Assembly: GCA_936432065.2 (NCBI GenBank) | Contig: OW386289.2 | Location: 166,779,348 to 166,843,347 of the forward strand | Source: Rutpela maculata | Lineage: Eukaryota; Arthropoda; Insecta; Coleoptera; Cerambycidae | Direction: 5' to 3' | DNA length: 64,000 bases | Shown: positions 45,568-58,536 of the stretch, in pieces | Position numbering within the stretch: position 1 is the first letter of the stretch | Layout: the number at the start of each line of letters is the position of its first letter | Notes under the pieces: generated by a model | Told to the model about the DNA's origin: nothing | Seen by the model: the letters and a program-made list of their open reading frames with translations, nothing else | The model's database searches: none | Translations under genes and position numbers: made by a program

Positions 45568-46885
45568 TTAAGATGTTAGTTGTAGGTGTGATAAGTAGTT
45601 ACTTGTTCTAGCGGACAATCTAGGAACTCGATATTTAATAAGTGAGGTAATAGAGGAACAGTTGATTTCGTTGTTGATGATTTTATATAAGAATATTATA
45701 GTACACATTACCGTCTTCCAAGTACAGATGTCAATTTTACCCCTAATCGGATAGTTACCTTCCAGGATAAATGTTGCCGATTTGAAGAAACGTCTTTGTA
45801 CTTTCTCAAGTGAGGTGATATAGACATTATAACTGGGGCTCCAAACAATAGAGGCGTATTTCAGTTTGGATCTAACAAATGTTATAAATAATAGACAAAG
45901 AGTAGACAAACTTTTAAAGTCCCTATTATTACGCAGAATAAAACCTAGAGATCTTTAAGCTCCAGCAACGCATTCTTCAATATGTCTGGAGAAAGTAAAT
46001 TTTGAGTCGAAGACAACTCCTAAGTCCTTCACGAACTCAGGTCTATCTAAGGCACAATTATCCAAATTATAATTAAAAATAATAGAGTCAGACTTGCGCG
46101 AAAAGGACATCACGTTATATTTGGCAGCGTTTAAAGGGAGTTAAGCGACCCTAGATTATGCTGAAGCCTTAAGCAGTCGTCTTCGAATTTAATGCAAATA
46201 TATAACTTGAGGTCGACAGCGTAAAGTAGATAAGATAGCATACGTCAAAGTTGTTAATAATATCATTAATGAAGAGTACAAAAAATAGAGGGCCAAGTAT
46301 GGAACCATGCGGAATTCATGACGTTTGTTTAAATAATACAGATTGGAAGCCACGATATTGAACAAACTGAGTCTGACAATTAAAAGAAAAGAAATAAACA
46401 AATGAATAAGATAGTCACTGAACCCAAAGTTTTGCAATTTGTTTAATAATATACCGTGGTCCAATCTGTCAAATGCTTTAGAAAAGTCAGTGTAGATGAC
46501 ATCAACCTGAAATTTCTCATCTAAAGCTTCAGCAATATATTGCGTTTTGCACACGAGGTTCGATACAGTGGACCTCCCTTGCATGAATCTGTGCTGCTCT
46601 ACTAGTTCTTAGTATGCAAAGAAATAAAATCGCATATTAAAATTTCAAATATTTTTGCGAAATTACATAAGGTAGTAATGGTTCTCAATGTCATGCTTAT
46701 TGCCCTTTTTAAATACCGGTCAAATTCTCGACTCTTTCCATTTATCAGGAAAAGTCGCAATTTTCAATATTAAATTAAAAATAATGCAGAGCGGTTTGCT
46801 AAGGACACTAGCACAATCTCAATAATAAACGCTGGAATTTGGTCAGGTCCAGTAGTCATATTAGCCTTGATTTTCCTGATTGCAT
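45568..46885 (-). pseudogene. LINE reverse transcriptase relic (Jockey-type)
   Basis: Minus strand: AIRKIKANMTTGPDQIPAFI (46885-46825), a degraded fingers region, then a 131-codon frame (46584-46189) with MQGRSTVSNLV and VIYTDFSKAFDRLDHGILLNK (first catalytic Asp). Next come a PHGS.LGP.FF block, INDIINNF and the altered catalytic box FAVDLKLY. The C-terminal frame 45909-45568 has KYASIVWSPSYNVYITSLEK and VQRRFFK. The second catalytic motif reads AVD instead of ADD. Several frameshifts. Confidence 0.8.
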
Positions 46886-46897
46886 TGATTACAACAC

Positions 46898-47646
46898 TGA
46901 TTGATTGATTGGTTGATTTACCAGCGTGCGGTAGGCATTTCTGCCACTCCCAAGGATTATACAGCTGGGCCTGCTACGTCCACGCTGGGTTGGACTAGGG
47001 TCATGCTTGTTCCCAGCAGCAAGTGCCACATGGCGCATGGTAAAGGAATGTGAGATGGGAGGTGTAGATATTTGTGAGATGCGTTACCGCATTGTGTCGT
47101 GAGGGAGCGTTTAAGCTCCCTTTTTTTGTATTTTTGGTTCTGGACTTCTGCCTCTTCTGGGTCATTTTGTGATATATGTTGCCGCGTTGTGTCGCTGCTG
47201 TTTGTGCCCCTATTTTTGTTTTTCTGCTTCTATAAATCTTCTTCTTCTGAGCCTTCTGATTCCTCCGTTTCTGATTCTAGTACTTCAATTTGTTCATTGT
47301 TCTTAGGGAGTATTCATCTATTTTGTGTTTCTCTCCGCTGGTCCAACTCTCTTTTGTTGACGGGTCTCACTCCATTATTAGGCTTTTCTTGAAGTTTGTT
47401 TTCAGTCCAGATGTGTCCTGCACAGGCGTGTACGCAGGAATGTGTTCTGGGGGGGGCAACCAGGGGGAACCAAATAAACACATAACACATCACAGTGGAA
47501 CTTAAAACCTCACTTTCCTTTTTGGCATATGCGTAAAAAATGATATGCAAAAACAGATATGAAATAATTGTCACTATCCCAAACTTTTTAAACCACGCCG
47601 CGCCTGGGGGATCAGTTGTCCCCCTTGCCCCCTGCGTACGCACCTA
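46898..47646 (-). mobile_element. Retro-repeat with (AATC)n tail, copy 1
   Basis: Minus-strand repeat ending in (AATC)n (46898-46920 on the plus strand as TGAT units). The body contains 'ccagcgtgcggtaggcatttctgccactcc' and GC-rich blocks. The same sequence is present in opposite orientation at 52022-52656. Sequence continues 5' beyond the nested hAT MITE, but its true 5' limit is unknown. No reverse transcriptase is readable; it may be the 3' untranslated part of a LINE or a SINE. Confidence 0.6.
47423..47646. mobile_element. hAT-type MITE, 224 bp
   Basis: Ends CAGGCGTGTACGCAGG and (reversed) TAGGTGCGTACGCAGG. Flanks GTCCTGCA (47415-47422) and GTCCTGCT (47647-47654) match at 7 of 8 bases. 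A C/G homopolymer lies near its left end. Copy 2 of the host repeat carries the same MITE at the same junction. Confidence 0.7.
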
Positions 47647-47654
47647 GTCCTGCT

Positions 47655-49989
47655 GCGATTAAGAGATCATCGGTGTACGTGTATGTTTTCTTAGAAAATA
47701 CCATTTTTCTGAAAGAAGCCTGCACCACGCATACCTCCGTTGAAGTGCTGTGAGAATCTAAGAATTCAATTTTGACGCCGTATATCAACAATGTCTCATT
47801 GATTATTTCGGGTTTAATCCAAACTAAATTCGTACTTTTAATAATTATAAAAAGCCTCACTTGAAAATTTACGTAAGAAATTGTTCTGTCCCTACTTTAA
47901 GAGTAATGCATTTGATTATTGCGGGTTTAATTTATATTAAATTCGTTTGAGTATTTTTAATAATTATGAAAAAAAGAATTATTTGAGAGAAAGAAATATA
48001 TATGACCATATTTTACGATACGTTATTGATTATTTCGGATATAATTTAAATTAAATTCATTTGAATATTTTTATAATGAATAAAAACAATCTCAGTACAT
48101 TCTCTGATATGAAGGATATTATTATTATACTGTAAATTCTCAGCTGGTGATAGGATAGGAACAATCCTTTCCTATCTCGGTAATAGCTAAATTTCACACC
48201 TTTTCCCCCACTACCAGACGTTTCAAATTTTAAATTTAAAAAAATATGATGAACTCTACTCAAAAAGTTCTTACATAATTCGTGCAAATTCTAGATCAAA
48301 GATATGTTCATATTCCGTGTATTGTCTGTAAAACTATTTAAATAGTTAAAAAAACCCTAAAAATTACGCTTTCTTGCACAGGACTGTTCAAGACCAATAC
48401 TCTAAAAATTTATTTTCTTTCTTCAGACGGTTTCTATCACTTTTCTAAGACCAATTAGGAGTGCATTGTTTACAATTGAAATAAATTATGGGCCCCGATT
48501 GCCCTGCCCTAGGAAACGACGCTGCTTCTAACCATTTAGGCAACATAATTGGCTGACTTTTTTGCCTTTACCACTGCAGCAGCGATGCAAATTGACAGAT
48601 CTTAAGTACTACATTGTAACGTAACTACCTCGCCTTATACGAACCCACTAATTGAAGAACTTTTCCTGCCGCTTATGGTCGTCAGGTAGTAAACTAAAAT
48701 GACCTAAAAAATCCACCTTAATATAATAAGCTTGTGAAAGTGTAGAGGTCATCTCCCACGTGTAGAATAAAATCACACGTAAACCTGGTCCTATGTAAAC
48801 TTGAACGGTCACAGTCAGAGATATCTTGTTCAGCTTGTTTGCTCCTTTAATAGTGTTTTGTAAACAGCGAATATTAAAAACGCTATGAAACTGCATATAA
48901 TTGTTGTTTTTACGTTTGCAAACCTGTTTTGCATCTTAATTTTTATTACGATAGTTTCGCTGTCATGTAATGTTAGTTGAAATACAGAGTTGACATAATT
49001 AGGATGCCTAAGATTTTTAGACAGCTATTTTCTTGCCCTTTTGAAGCATTAAGGATGTTATCGTATGTAACATCAATAGAACTCAGAATTTTATAGTTAC
49101 CTAGTATACAAAGAATATACTTTAACAATTTATTATAAAATTTAATATTTGATAATAAACTGTCCAATTTGCACGAATTGTATTACTTTATGCAACGTTG
49201 GTCAAAAAAAAATATGGATAAAATGTTAAAGCACGACTGATATTTGCAGAGAATAATTAATTAAATACATAAAACATATTTTTGATGTTTTTTCTAATGG
49301 ACAAAAATAACATTTGAAATAAATTTTGAAGTACCTACGTGGAATTCATCATAACATTTTAATGTAATTAATCTAGTAAGTGACGGTTTTTATGATAACT
49401 AAGTAACAAAAGAGCATATTAGAATCACAGATATTACAATGAGGAGTCCTTACTACAGAGTTACGCGTGCTTGGTTCGGACAATCATATGACGTGAAAGA
49501 CAGAGAAAGTACTAGTACATTTGACCAACCGTAAACATATTATGTGTCCATAATCAGCAGTACGCCGATATCATAAGAAGTTAATGAAAATCCAGTTATA
49601 TTCTAGGAAATAGCGTGCAAATTCGACAATGAAAGTTACCGTCTGCCAATCGGTAATCGAACAGAAAGTACCAAAGTTTTTTCTCTCTGGAAATTTTTGG
49701 TATGGAGGGGGATAGGGAGGGGGGAACATTTTTTTTAATTGAATGGTTATCGATATCAGTCCGCATAGGTAGTTAGTATATGTACTTCACATACCCCAAT
49801 TACGCTGGCAGACGCAACTTCCGGCCGGCGCGTGCGGTAACAGGAAATTGAGAAAAAAATTTTTTTAGTTATCGGACCAAACTTGGCGCAAAATATTTGT
49901 TTTGACGTGTACAGTACTGTACTGTACTGTAGTGGCAGAGGCAGACATTTCTATCGATTTTAGCAGGTAAGTTAGATTAAATCGTTTTA
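47655..49989. other. No recognisable feature
   Basis: About 2.3 kb. Minus-strand frames of 64-82 codons (47612, 48057, 48648, 48973) show no motif. Confidence 0.4.
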
Positions 49990-50120
49990 TTATAACATCA
50001 ACGCAGACGTGGAATGGAACATCGCTAATGGAAACGAGAAAATTAAGGAGCCCAAGTATTGAGCTTTGAGGAAGTCCTAAATTAATTAATTTAACGTAAG
50101 TTTATCGATGTGTCAAATAT
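49990..50120 (-). pseudogene. LINE reverse transcriptase scrap
   Basis: The minus strand reads LPQSSILGLLNFLVSISDVP, the GVPQGS.LGP.LF...INDL region of a Jockey-type reverse transcriptase, with the Gly of QGS changed. Nothing else of the element is readable. Confidence 0.6.
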
Positions 50121-51689
50121 AGCATAAACCGAATTAAGAAACCTGGAACACATCAAAGATAACCGCTACCACGACATCACAATATAAACAATTTTTTAAT
50201 AAAAAAGTCTGTTGCCGATATCTCTTGCTGGATAGTGCGCGATTATCACATTTCGGTATCAGTTAAATGAAATTAACGTACATTAACACTCGCAAACAGG
50301 TCTCGTCACTGCTTACTAATTTATCTCCGTCTGGCGTCTGAGGCACAGATTTATATGTCGCTTCGTTTTCACTCTATTTTAATTAAAGCCAACGATTCTC
50401 TAGGCGATAATATGATTTCGCGATGGGTTTCACTTCCAATTTGTTGATAATGGAATAAACAACGAGGCAGACTCCCACATCCACGGAGCTAATTATTTTT
50501 TTACGGGAAATTATCGCGCCGGCATGTCATTACACGATGACCTAATTTTGGAGCAGGCACAGCTTCGCCAGGAAAACTGCTTACAGAATTAACTCAAGTT
50601 CAGTCGTTTTAGTGAAATGATTTATATAATTGTACGCATATAACAATAGATTCAAGTACGGCCGCGTATCTGCAGAAGCTTTGCCAGATTTTTTACATCT
50701 GATATATCTAACAACTATTTCTGAACAAATATTTTTTTTTTGACGAGTACCTACCTAGACAATGTATCTATTTTCAACCCGAATGATTACATGGATTGCA
50801 ATTTTTATTTCAAAGTTAGTGGTAAAAAAATTATGGTGATGATGATCCGGACTCCCAGAAGGATTGCAAACTCAGACTATTTATTGATGTATCAGTTGAA
50901 ATATTTAAACATATTCCATGGCTCGCGTAGAGTTACTAATCGAGATTGCCGAATTCCATCACATTCTAGACATATTTGTAAAGTTTCAAAACTCGTGTAA
51001 TGAGCGTTAAAAAAATTACGTCAAGTTACATATGGAAATGTAACGCATATTATTAATCTGTCATACGATGCATACAATTTTATTCAGAAATACTTATTTT
51101 TTTGCTCATTCCATTTTTACAGTAAACATAAAAATCAAATCTGCCGACCGAGTTGACCCAACACCGTCTATAATAGGCGGTGTTGGGTCAACCTTGGGTA
51201 CAGACTCGAACTTTGAATTAATCGGTCGGGGTTGAGAAGGACGGTGGTATTATTAGTCTAGAATTAGATTGAGAACCAGCAAAACATAGCATTTTTTCAT
51301 TTACCAGAAACGGTATCAAATTTCTATTTACCTAGTACGCTACTTTTAAATCTCTACAGTTAACGTGTTCATCGTAATACACAAAAATTTAGAGTTCGAC
51401 TCTGTAGTACTCTTGTCAGCATGTAACAGCGTGCCGACTTTGATATTTTTATGGGCAATTTTTGCATCCTTTTTTGTGCGCACTTTAAAAATGGAATGAA
51501 CTGTAATACAAATAAATAATCTTGCTAGAGACACTTCTGAACCCTGATTCTATGAAAGAAGAGATATACTCGGTACGAGTATCAGCAAAGCACGGATGAA
51601 CGCATGGCGTCACATTTGCTAAACATTTTCAAATCCAGTTCGTGACAGCCACTAAAAGCGGCGAATGTACATATTATATATATTTACCG
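50121..51689. other. No gene; contains a strong hairpin at 51152
   Basis: Otherwise featureless. The 86-codon frame at 50740-51000 matches nothing. Confidence 0.4.
51152..51192. repeat. 19-bp hairpin with a 3-nt loop
   Basis: GTTGACCCAACACCGTCTA, loop TAA, then the complement with one G-for-A change. Outside it CCGACCGA (about 51144) and TCGGTCGG (about 51222) form a second, wider stem. Part of the motif (ACCGCCTA..TAGGCGGT) recurs at 53730-53747. Confidence 0.7.
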
Positions 51690-51890
51690 ATTTGAATTCT
51701 CTGCCTTCTGCAATTTTTAACAGAACGTAATATCTTGCAATTATAGATACTAAACAATAACGGACCTAAGATCGAACCTTGAAGAACGCCAGAAAAATTT
51801 TTTAGAGGAAGGCAAATGGAATTATTAAAAAACACTTTTTGGTACCTATTATTTAACTATGAACTAAAGAAAGTATAGTTGACGTATTCT
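51690..51890 (-). pseudogene. LINE reverse transcriptase fragment (palm)
   Basis: Minus strand: SSYLNNRYQKVFFNN, then FSGVLQGSILGPLLFSIY, matching the stretch from the 'F.SYL.nR.Q' block to GVPQGS. Its expected upstream part lies at 53775-53930, so the two probably belong to one LINE opened by about 1.9 kb of later insertions. Confidence 0.7.
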
Positions 51891-52021
51891 TAATAGCGTG
51901 AGGGGTTATGACATTATGAGGGAAGATGAACGAATAGACCGGGCAAGTAGATCTCCCGTCTTTACTCCACTTACATTAATATGAGAGAGATGATATCGAT
52001 ACCAAATATTAGTTTACCTTC

Positions 52022-52656
52022 GTTTTTACGCATATGCCAGAAAGAAAAGTGAGGTTTTAAGTTCCACTGTGCTGTGTTATGTGTTTATTTGGTTCCCCTG
52101 GTTGACCCCCCCCCCCCCCAGAACACATTCCTGCGTACGCGCCTGCGCAGAACACATCTGGACTGAAAACAAACTTCAAGAAAAGCCTAATAATGGAGTG
52201 AGACCCGTCAATAAAAGATAGTTGGACCAGCGGAGAGGAACACAAAATAGATGAATACTCCCTAAGAACAATGAACAAATTGAAGTACCAGAATCAAAAA
52301 CGGAGAAATCACAAGGCTTAGAAGAAGATTTATAGAAGCAGAAAAACAAAAATAGGAGCACAAACAGCAGCTACACAACGCGGCAACATATATCACAAGA
52401 AGACCGAGAAGAGGCAGAAGTCCAGAACCAAAAATACAAGCTTAAAAGCTCCCTCACGACACAATGCGGTAACGCATCTCACAAATACCTACACCTCATA
52501 TCCCACATTCCTTTACCATGCGTCATGTGGCACTCGCTGCTGGCAACAAGCATGACCCTAGTCCAACCCAGCGTGGACGTAGCAGGCCCAGCTGTATAAT
52601 CCTTGGGAGTGGCAGAAATGCCTACCGCACGCTGGTAAATCAATCAATCAATCAAT
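52022..52656 (+). mobile_element. Retro-repeat with (AATC)n tail, copy 2, truncated inside a hAT MITE
   Basis: Same sequence as copy 1 in the opposite orientation, ending (CAAT)n at 52637-52656. Its 5' end (about 52022) falls in the middle of the nested hAT MITE ('tttttacgcatatgcc' corresponds to 47540). It still contains the MITE/host junction (ctgcg|CAGGCGCGTACGCAGG reversed). A run of about 14 C lies at 52106-52119. It reads as a 5'-truncated retrocopy of a master that already carried the MITE. Confidence 0.6.
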
Positions 52657-52819
52657 AGGTGAAACAGCATCGCTGACAAAGTTCCCCGTTCGACAATACA
52701 CAAACTGATGAAAAAAAAAAAAGGTCCCTCCCAAGAAAACAACGATCCGACGCCGGTAAATCGAAAACTCTGGACCTATCTTTAGCAAAACTTTTAAAAT
52801 GTGTAGTTTACAACTATCA

Positions 52820-53075
52820 GAAAAATGAAATTTCAACTTTTGACCTTGACGTAATAGACAGAAAACTAAAAGAAATGGATTATCCTCTAAAATATACCAA
52901 AAGAACTTTAGGAAATTAGAAAAAAAAATTGGATTTAAATATCAAACTATTAATAAACGAATGGCAATTATGGAAAGCAGACGAATAGTAGATTGGCGAA
53001 ATTCATATCTATAGAAGAGATAAAACAACTCAGGGAAAATAGACCCATTTATTATCTAGATGAAACTTGGTATGA
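52820..53075 (+). pseudogene. DDE-type transposase fragment
   Basis: Plus-strand pieces in shifting frames: YPLKYTKRTL, KKIGFKYQTINKRMAIMESR, RIVDWRNSYL, then IKQLRENRPIYYLDETWYD. The last matches the '.R.eGrPIvYLDETw...' block around the first catalytic Asp of insect DDE endonuclease-type transposases of the IS630/mariner group. The remainder is absent. Confidence 0.6.
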
Positions 53076-53774
53076 TTTTTTTTTTATTTTTGCAATAATT
53101 CATCTTTCTGTCTTTATTGTAATTATAACTTTACTATTACAGTTTATTTTTAGTTTATTTATTGAGACAAATATTTGTTTCTGTTACTATGTTTAGAGTA
53201 TATTTTTTGTTTTTATTTTGTTTTTAAAGTGTTACTTTTTAAATAATCTCTTTATCCTATTTTAATATTTCATACCCATCCTTTACTGGCGAGAAATGCT
53301 CATACCTCCTCGCGGTTTTTGCTGGGTAGTAACAATTTATATTAAGCGAACTGTAGATACTGTAACTACTATAGGTGTAGTCACTACTTTTATTTCAAGT
53401 TAATACGTTTTTTGTGCATTAAAGCAATTTTGCAAAAAGAAAAGTTTTAAAAATGAATTGAACACCACACAGCAAATGGGTTTTTGTAAAAACACTTATT
53501 TAAATTCTATTAAATATTGTTTTCCTCCTTTTTCGCAAAACTGCTTTATTTTATCTTGGTACTCATGTCACAAAATATGGCTTGGGTCCCATGACTCAAT
53601 ACTAAATATGACCAATCTAAATTTCACAAGCCGAGGTTGACAAATACCTATTATACATTAAAAAAGTAAACGAGCGAACAATATAGTTAAATTCAGCTCT
53701 GCGTTCTGCAACCACTGCGTCTCTACAACACCGCCTAGATAGGCGGTACGTTCGATTGCTTCACTATAAAGTTC
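53076..53774. other. No gene; contains the 53730 palindrome
   Basis: A poly-T-rich stretch with a hydrophobic chance frame follows the transposase scrap. ACCGCCTA-GA-TAGGCGGT (53730-53747) is a perfect 8-bp palindrome. Confidence 0.4.
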
Positions 53775-53930
53775 TTATGATAAAGACCATAATATTTTAG
53801 TTTTGCACACTTAACTTTATGACTAATCGTGTCAAAAGCTTTGACAATTTTTATGGTTTTTAATGCGTTAAAAACGTTTGCCAAAATTTAAAAGTTATTT
53901 ACGAAAAATGCCGTTTGTCATATTACCTCA
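53775..53930 (-). pseudogene. LINE reverse transcriptase fragment (fingers/palm)
   Basis: The minus strand reads VKAFDTISHKV.CAKLKYYG, the block that begins with the first catalytic Asp region in Jockey-type reverse transcriptases (the Asp position itself reads V-K-A here). It continues logically into 51690-51890. Confidence 0.65.
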
Positions 53931-54719
53931 TATTATGACGATTCAGGTCAAAGCTTTATTCATGATCCACACTCTAAATACTATTCTTAAACAAGAAAAA
54001 AGTGTTTAGTTAATTTAGTTTTTGGTGAATTTTATTTTTGGAAAATGTACTACAGATATAAATCTGGTAAGATGATAAAGTTAAACCTCGCCGGAAACCA
54101 CCTTGCAGTAGTACGTAATATTTAAAAATAAAGCGACCGTAGCATTCATATTTACAGCTGCACATATTGTATCATGCTAATACAGTTACATTAGTAGCTT
54201 GTGCGTTATTTATTGTTTTATAAGTAAATAAAAGGATAAATTGCAATGGTGTATCAAGGTCAGCTTTATCTGGTTATGGTTATAATGATAATGCTTTTGC
54301 AAAGGTATGACTTATTCTATTTGTTGTTTTGTTAAGTCATAAACGAGACGTTTCCCGTCCCATGCTTATCAAGTACAAAAGGTCTCATTTAAAAAGAGAT
54401 TAGATAATGAAATGTGCATCTCTGTCGATTCATTAATGACTTCAATTGGTCACGTTGATAGACATATTAAATGAAAGGATCAATTCAAGACGCTACCAGA
54501 AGCGAGCATGATCTTTTGATTTAAGATTCTTCACAATGCGATTTTAAAAGTGAGTATTTTTTGATTAAATAATGCAAACGTAGGTTGCGTTATTAAGAGA
54601 GGTTCTGCTCACAAGAAATATGTAGGTAAAAATAAACCACAATTTAATTTTAAAAAAAGCCGACTTTGATAAACTTTAAAATAATTTCTGTAATTATAGA
54701 CTGGTCACGTTTGTCTAAT
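53931..54719. other. No recognisable feature
   Basis: Nothing beyond AT-rich DNA. Confidence 0.45.
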
Positions 54720-55394
54720 TACTTCCACATCCAGTGGAAGTATAGTAACGACAAAAAAATTTTAAAAAACTTTTATTTTTCAGATAGGCTTAGAATGTCA
54801 TGAAAGGTCGAGATTAAGTTTGAGCGGAAAAAAATTTTCTGTCTGTCTGTCGGTCTGTAACTTTTTTTTTGTGCGTACGTTTACTCTGGAACCGTTTGAG
54901 ATATTGACTTGAAATTTGGTACACATATGTACTTTAACGAGATCTAGAACTAGATTATATTTTCATCTTGTTCCGTCGAAGAGTTGCGGGGTAAATTGGG
55001 GTAAATTTGAGGTAAATAGGTAAATCAAGCAGGTAAGAGTTCATAAAATTGGTAATTGGTATATACCAGAGAAGCTAAGGTCTCAAAAAAAATTTTGGCA
55101 TTAGCCACCCCCATTACCACCCCACCATTATTAAAGGGGATGAAAAAAATTGTGATTTATTGTACAAGAACCAGAAACCTCAAAATATTTTTTTATCCAC
55201 CCCCACTACCACCCCCTATCACCACCCCCACCCCAATACCGATGTCGGGTATGGGTTTTTGGGGTAGAGGATTTTAAATGTTATATTATTAAAGTTCCAT
55301 AAACAATTATTTCCACATACAAAATTTTTCGTTGTGAGTGACTTGGATAGAAAATTTGGATGTGGAAGTAGTGATTCCTTGGGCAGCGGTTTTT
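54720..55394 (-). mobile_element. HINE-like element, copy 9
   Basis: Full-length minus-strand copy with the intact hairpin at the left. It lies head to head with copy 10, with 377 bp between their CGGTTTTT/AAAACCG ends. Confidence 0.7.
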
Positions 55395-55771
55395 AGTAAT
55401 GTTAAGGAAGCTTGCAACAAATATGAGAAATCAAATTCCGTATTCTAAAGGGCCAATTCTAAAAGCTCACCATATTACCCATGGTAAATAGAAGTATTAT
55501 ACAGGATATTATGCAAAATTATACACGGTGATTCGTGACGGGATGGCTGTACTTTACCAAAAGATAGAGAACATTGATGTGATCTTAAATCTCCATACAG
55601 TAATGGCTAAAGCGGATCCTTTTTCGAAATACAGACTTGCTACATGCTAAGTGCAACAAATATACTTTTTACATGTTACACACATTGTTTTCTATGGTCG
55701 AATTGAATAATTTTTCTCATTTTTAACAGTTTTATAACTAAATATTCAGATTTCAAACGTGACAATTGAAA
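55395..55771. other. Spacer between two opposed HINE-like copies
   Basis: AT-rich, no motif recognised. Confidence 0.45.
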
Positions 55772-56661
<890 letters not shown>

Positions 56662-56687
56662 ATTAATTCCAGAAACTGTCACTGTAG

Positions 56688-57082
56688 CCCTGTCAATGAA
56701 CGTTCAATAAGGGGGTCTAGAGGGAAATGCCGAGATCACAATTTTTGACTTGTGGGCTCTGTTTGGACTATTTAGGAGGTAAAAATACCAAAAGTCTCCG
56801 AACGTAGGAGGTGGAGGATGGGGGGATGCAGGGGGGCACGATGAAGGTCCCGGTTTTTGGTTTTTCGCTCATATCTCGAAAACGGTTAGCCATCAAAAAG
56901 TGGTTATATGCAAAATTAAAGCTGACTAAATTTTCTACGTGCCCCCTTTGCACCCCCCCCCCCCCACGTCCTACGTTCGGGGACTTTTGGTAAATAGTCT
57001 AAACACAGTCCTCAAGTCAAAAAATGTGATCTCGGCATTTCCCTCTAGAAACCATTCATTGACAGGACTACTGTTGTCCAAC
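56688..57082. repeat. Fold-back element with C/G homopolymers
   Basis: Arms start GTAG(C/T)CCTGTCAATGAA and share 'ctagagggaaatgccgagatcaca', 'ttgactt', 'accaaaagtc.ccgaacgtagga.gtgg'. The centre has 'ggggggatgcaggggggcac' and a run of about 14 C (56953-56966). No clear target duplication. A partial copy is at 664-820. Confidence 0.7.
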
Positions 57083-57091
57083 GTCAAATTA

Positions 57092-57150
57092 GTGCAAAAA
57101 GTAAAACTTTTGGCACCGTAAACGGTGTTAAAAGTATTACCTTTTTGCAC
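57092..57150. repeat. Hairpin, 28-nt arms
   Basis: Starts GTGCAAAAAGTAA and ends TTACCTTTTTGCAC. The inner arms ACTTTTGGCACCG and CGGTGTTAAAAGT pair with few mismatches around a TAAA loop. It follows directly after the fold-back element above. Confidence 0.6.
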
Positions 57151-58536
57151 GATAGTAGAAAAAATTATTCGTGGTAGCATGGTGATAATTTTTCGGAGCA
57201 GTGTAGGTATTTGTTGCCAACAACGCCAAAATATAATCCTGTTATTCAACGACTTCATGATTTAGATATTCAGTTTATTTGACACCATTGCGTGGAATTC
57301 TAGATCGTTATTGATTCCTCTCAAATCCTATTAAGGGACGTCTACGTCTGCAACGGTGACAGAAGTTATTACTTAGTTATTAGTTACCGTTATATTTCGC
57401 AAAATAAAACCTAATGACGAATTATCGAAAAATTTTCTTTTTTTTTTTTCATGAAAAGAGAATCAGAAATTGTATACTTCTCTTGTAATAATTGAAACAC
57501 CAAAAACATGTATGAAGCGGTTGCCTATTTAGGTTTCCATTTGATGTATGAGAGGTACCAGGGCAGTCTTCGAGATTAATAAAACCGGTGCTTTGCCCTC
57601 ATCAGTGTCGACCAGATGCCCAAATTCCCTTATCTATGGGTGGGTGTGTGTGGTTTCCGACTTTGACAACCTTGACCTATTCTAATGCACTGCATATTAG
57701 TTGGTAACGTTAGGCCTACTAGGTGTTAATTTATAATAGTAGGGCATCTTCAAAGATACATTTCATCAGTTATTGTTAACCAAATAGAAAGTGTTAGATT
57801 TTGTTTGTTTTGTTAACGTAGGTATGTACTATGAAATTTATGTTAAATTTTATTTTTGTCCATTATAAAAAGACTAAGCATTAAAGATATGTATTTACTT
57901 AATTAAGCTACGTTGCTAAAAGTAATACAATTCGTGTAAATTGAACAATTTATTATCAAAGAAAAAATTCCTCGCGCCAAAGCGCTTTTACCCTAGTAAA
58001 TTTGTCGATTTTTAGGCCCTCAAAAAATATTAAATAATACGATATAATCTCAGGTTATATCGTTCAGACACAGCTTTGCTACTTAGTGTCCACACGAGTC
58101 GTTAATAATAAAATATTCACTTGTACGTGGCGTGTCATTGACAACTCTGTAAAAACATTACATTCACCACTTATGCCTCGCAAGCCGATGTATAAAACAT
58201 TAAGCTGTACACGAATAATGTCGTGAAAGTACAAGAAATCTTATTCCGCAAAATGCAAATTCAAAGTAAATGAAAATGCCGGAGCTGTTGCCACCGCTGT
58301 GGGTTAGCGACGCCTTGTTACCAAGTAACAAATAACATTGGTAAGCCATCTTAGATTAGCGAGCTTTTTTAGCGTCATTTTAATTTGTTATTACTGTCAA
58401 TTACATGTCTAATTCAAAATTTGTTTTAATGATCGCAGAACATTAACACTCTCAGATTAAAGAAATGAGAAGGTTGTGTAGGTTTATCTTATCTTACCGT
58501 AATCTTTTTGGAAAATATTTACCACATTTCTGTTAA
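57151..58536. other. No gene; hammerhead-like scrap near 57.6 kb
   Basis: The minus strand at 57610-57570 reads ACTGATGAGGGCAAAGCACCGG followed by TTTTATT. The CUGAUGA core and a GGGC..(G)C-type stem are there, but GAAAC is lost. Otherwise featureless. Confidence 0.4.

Noticed and set aside
47099..47392. 97-codon Ser-rich frame in retro-repeat copy 1
   Set aside because: The matching frame in copy 2 is broken, and the sequence is simple TTCT-rich repeat body; no conserved protein.
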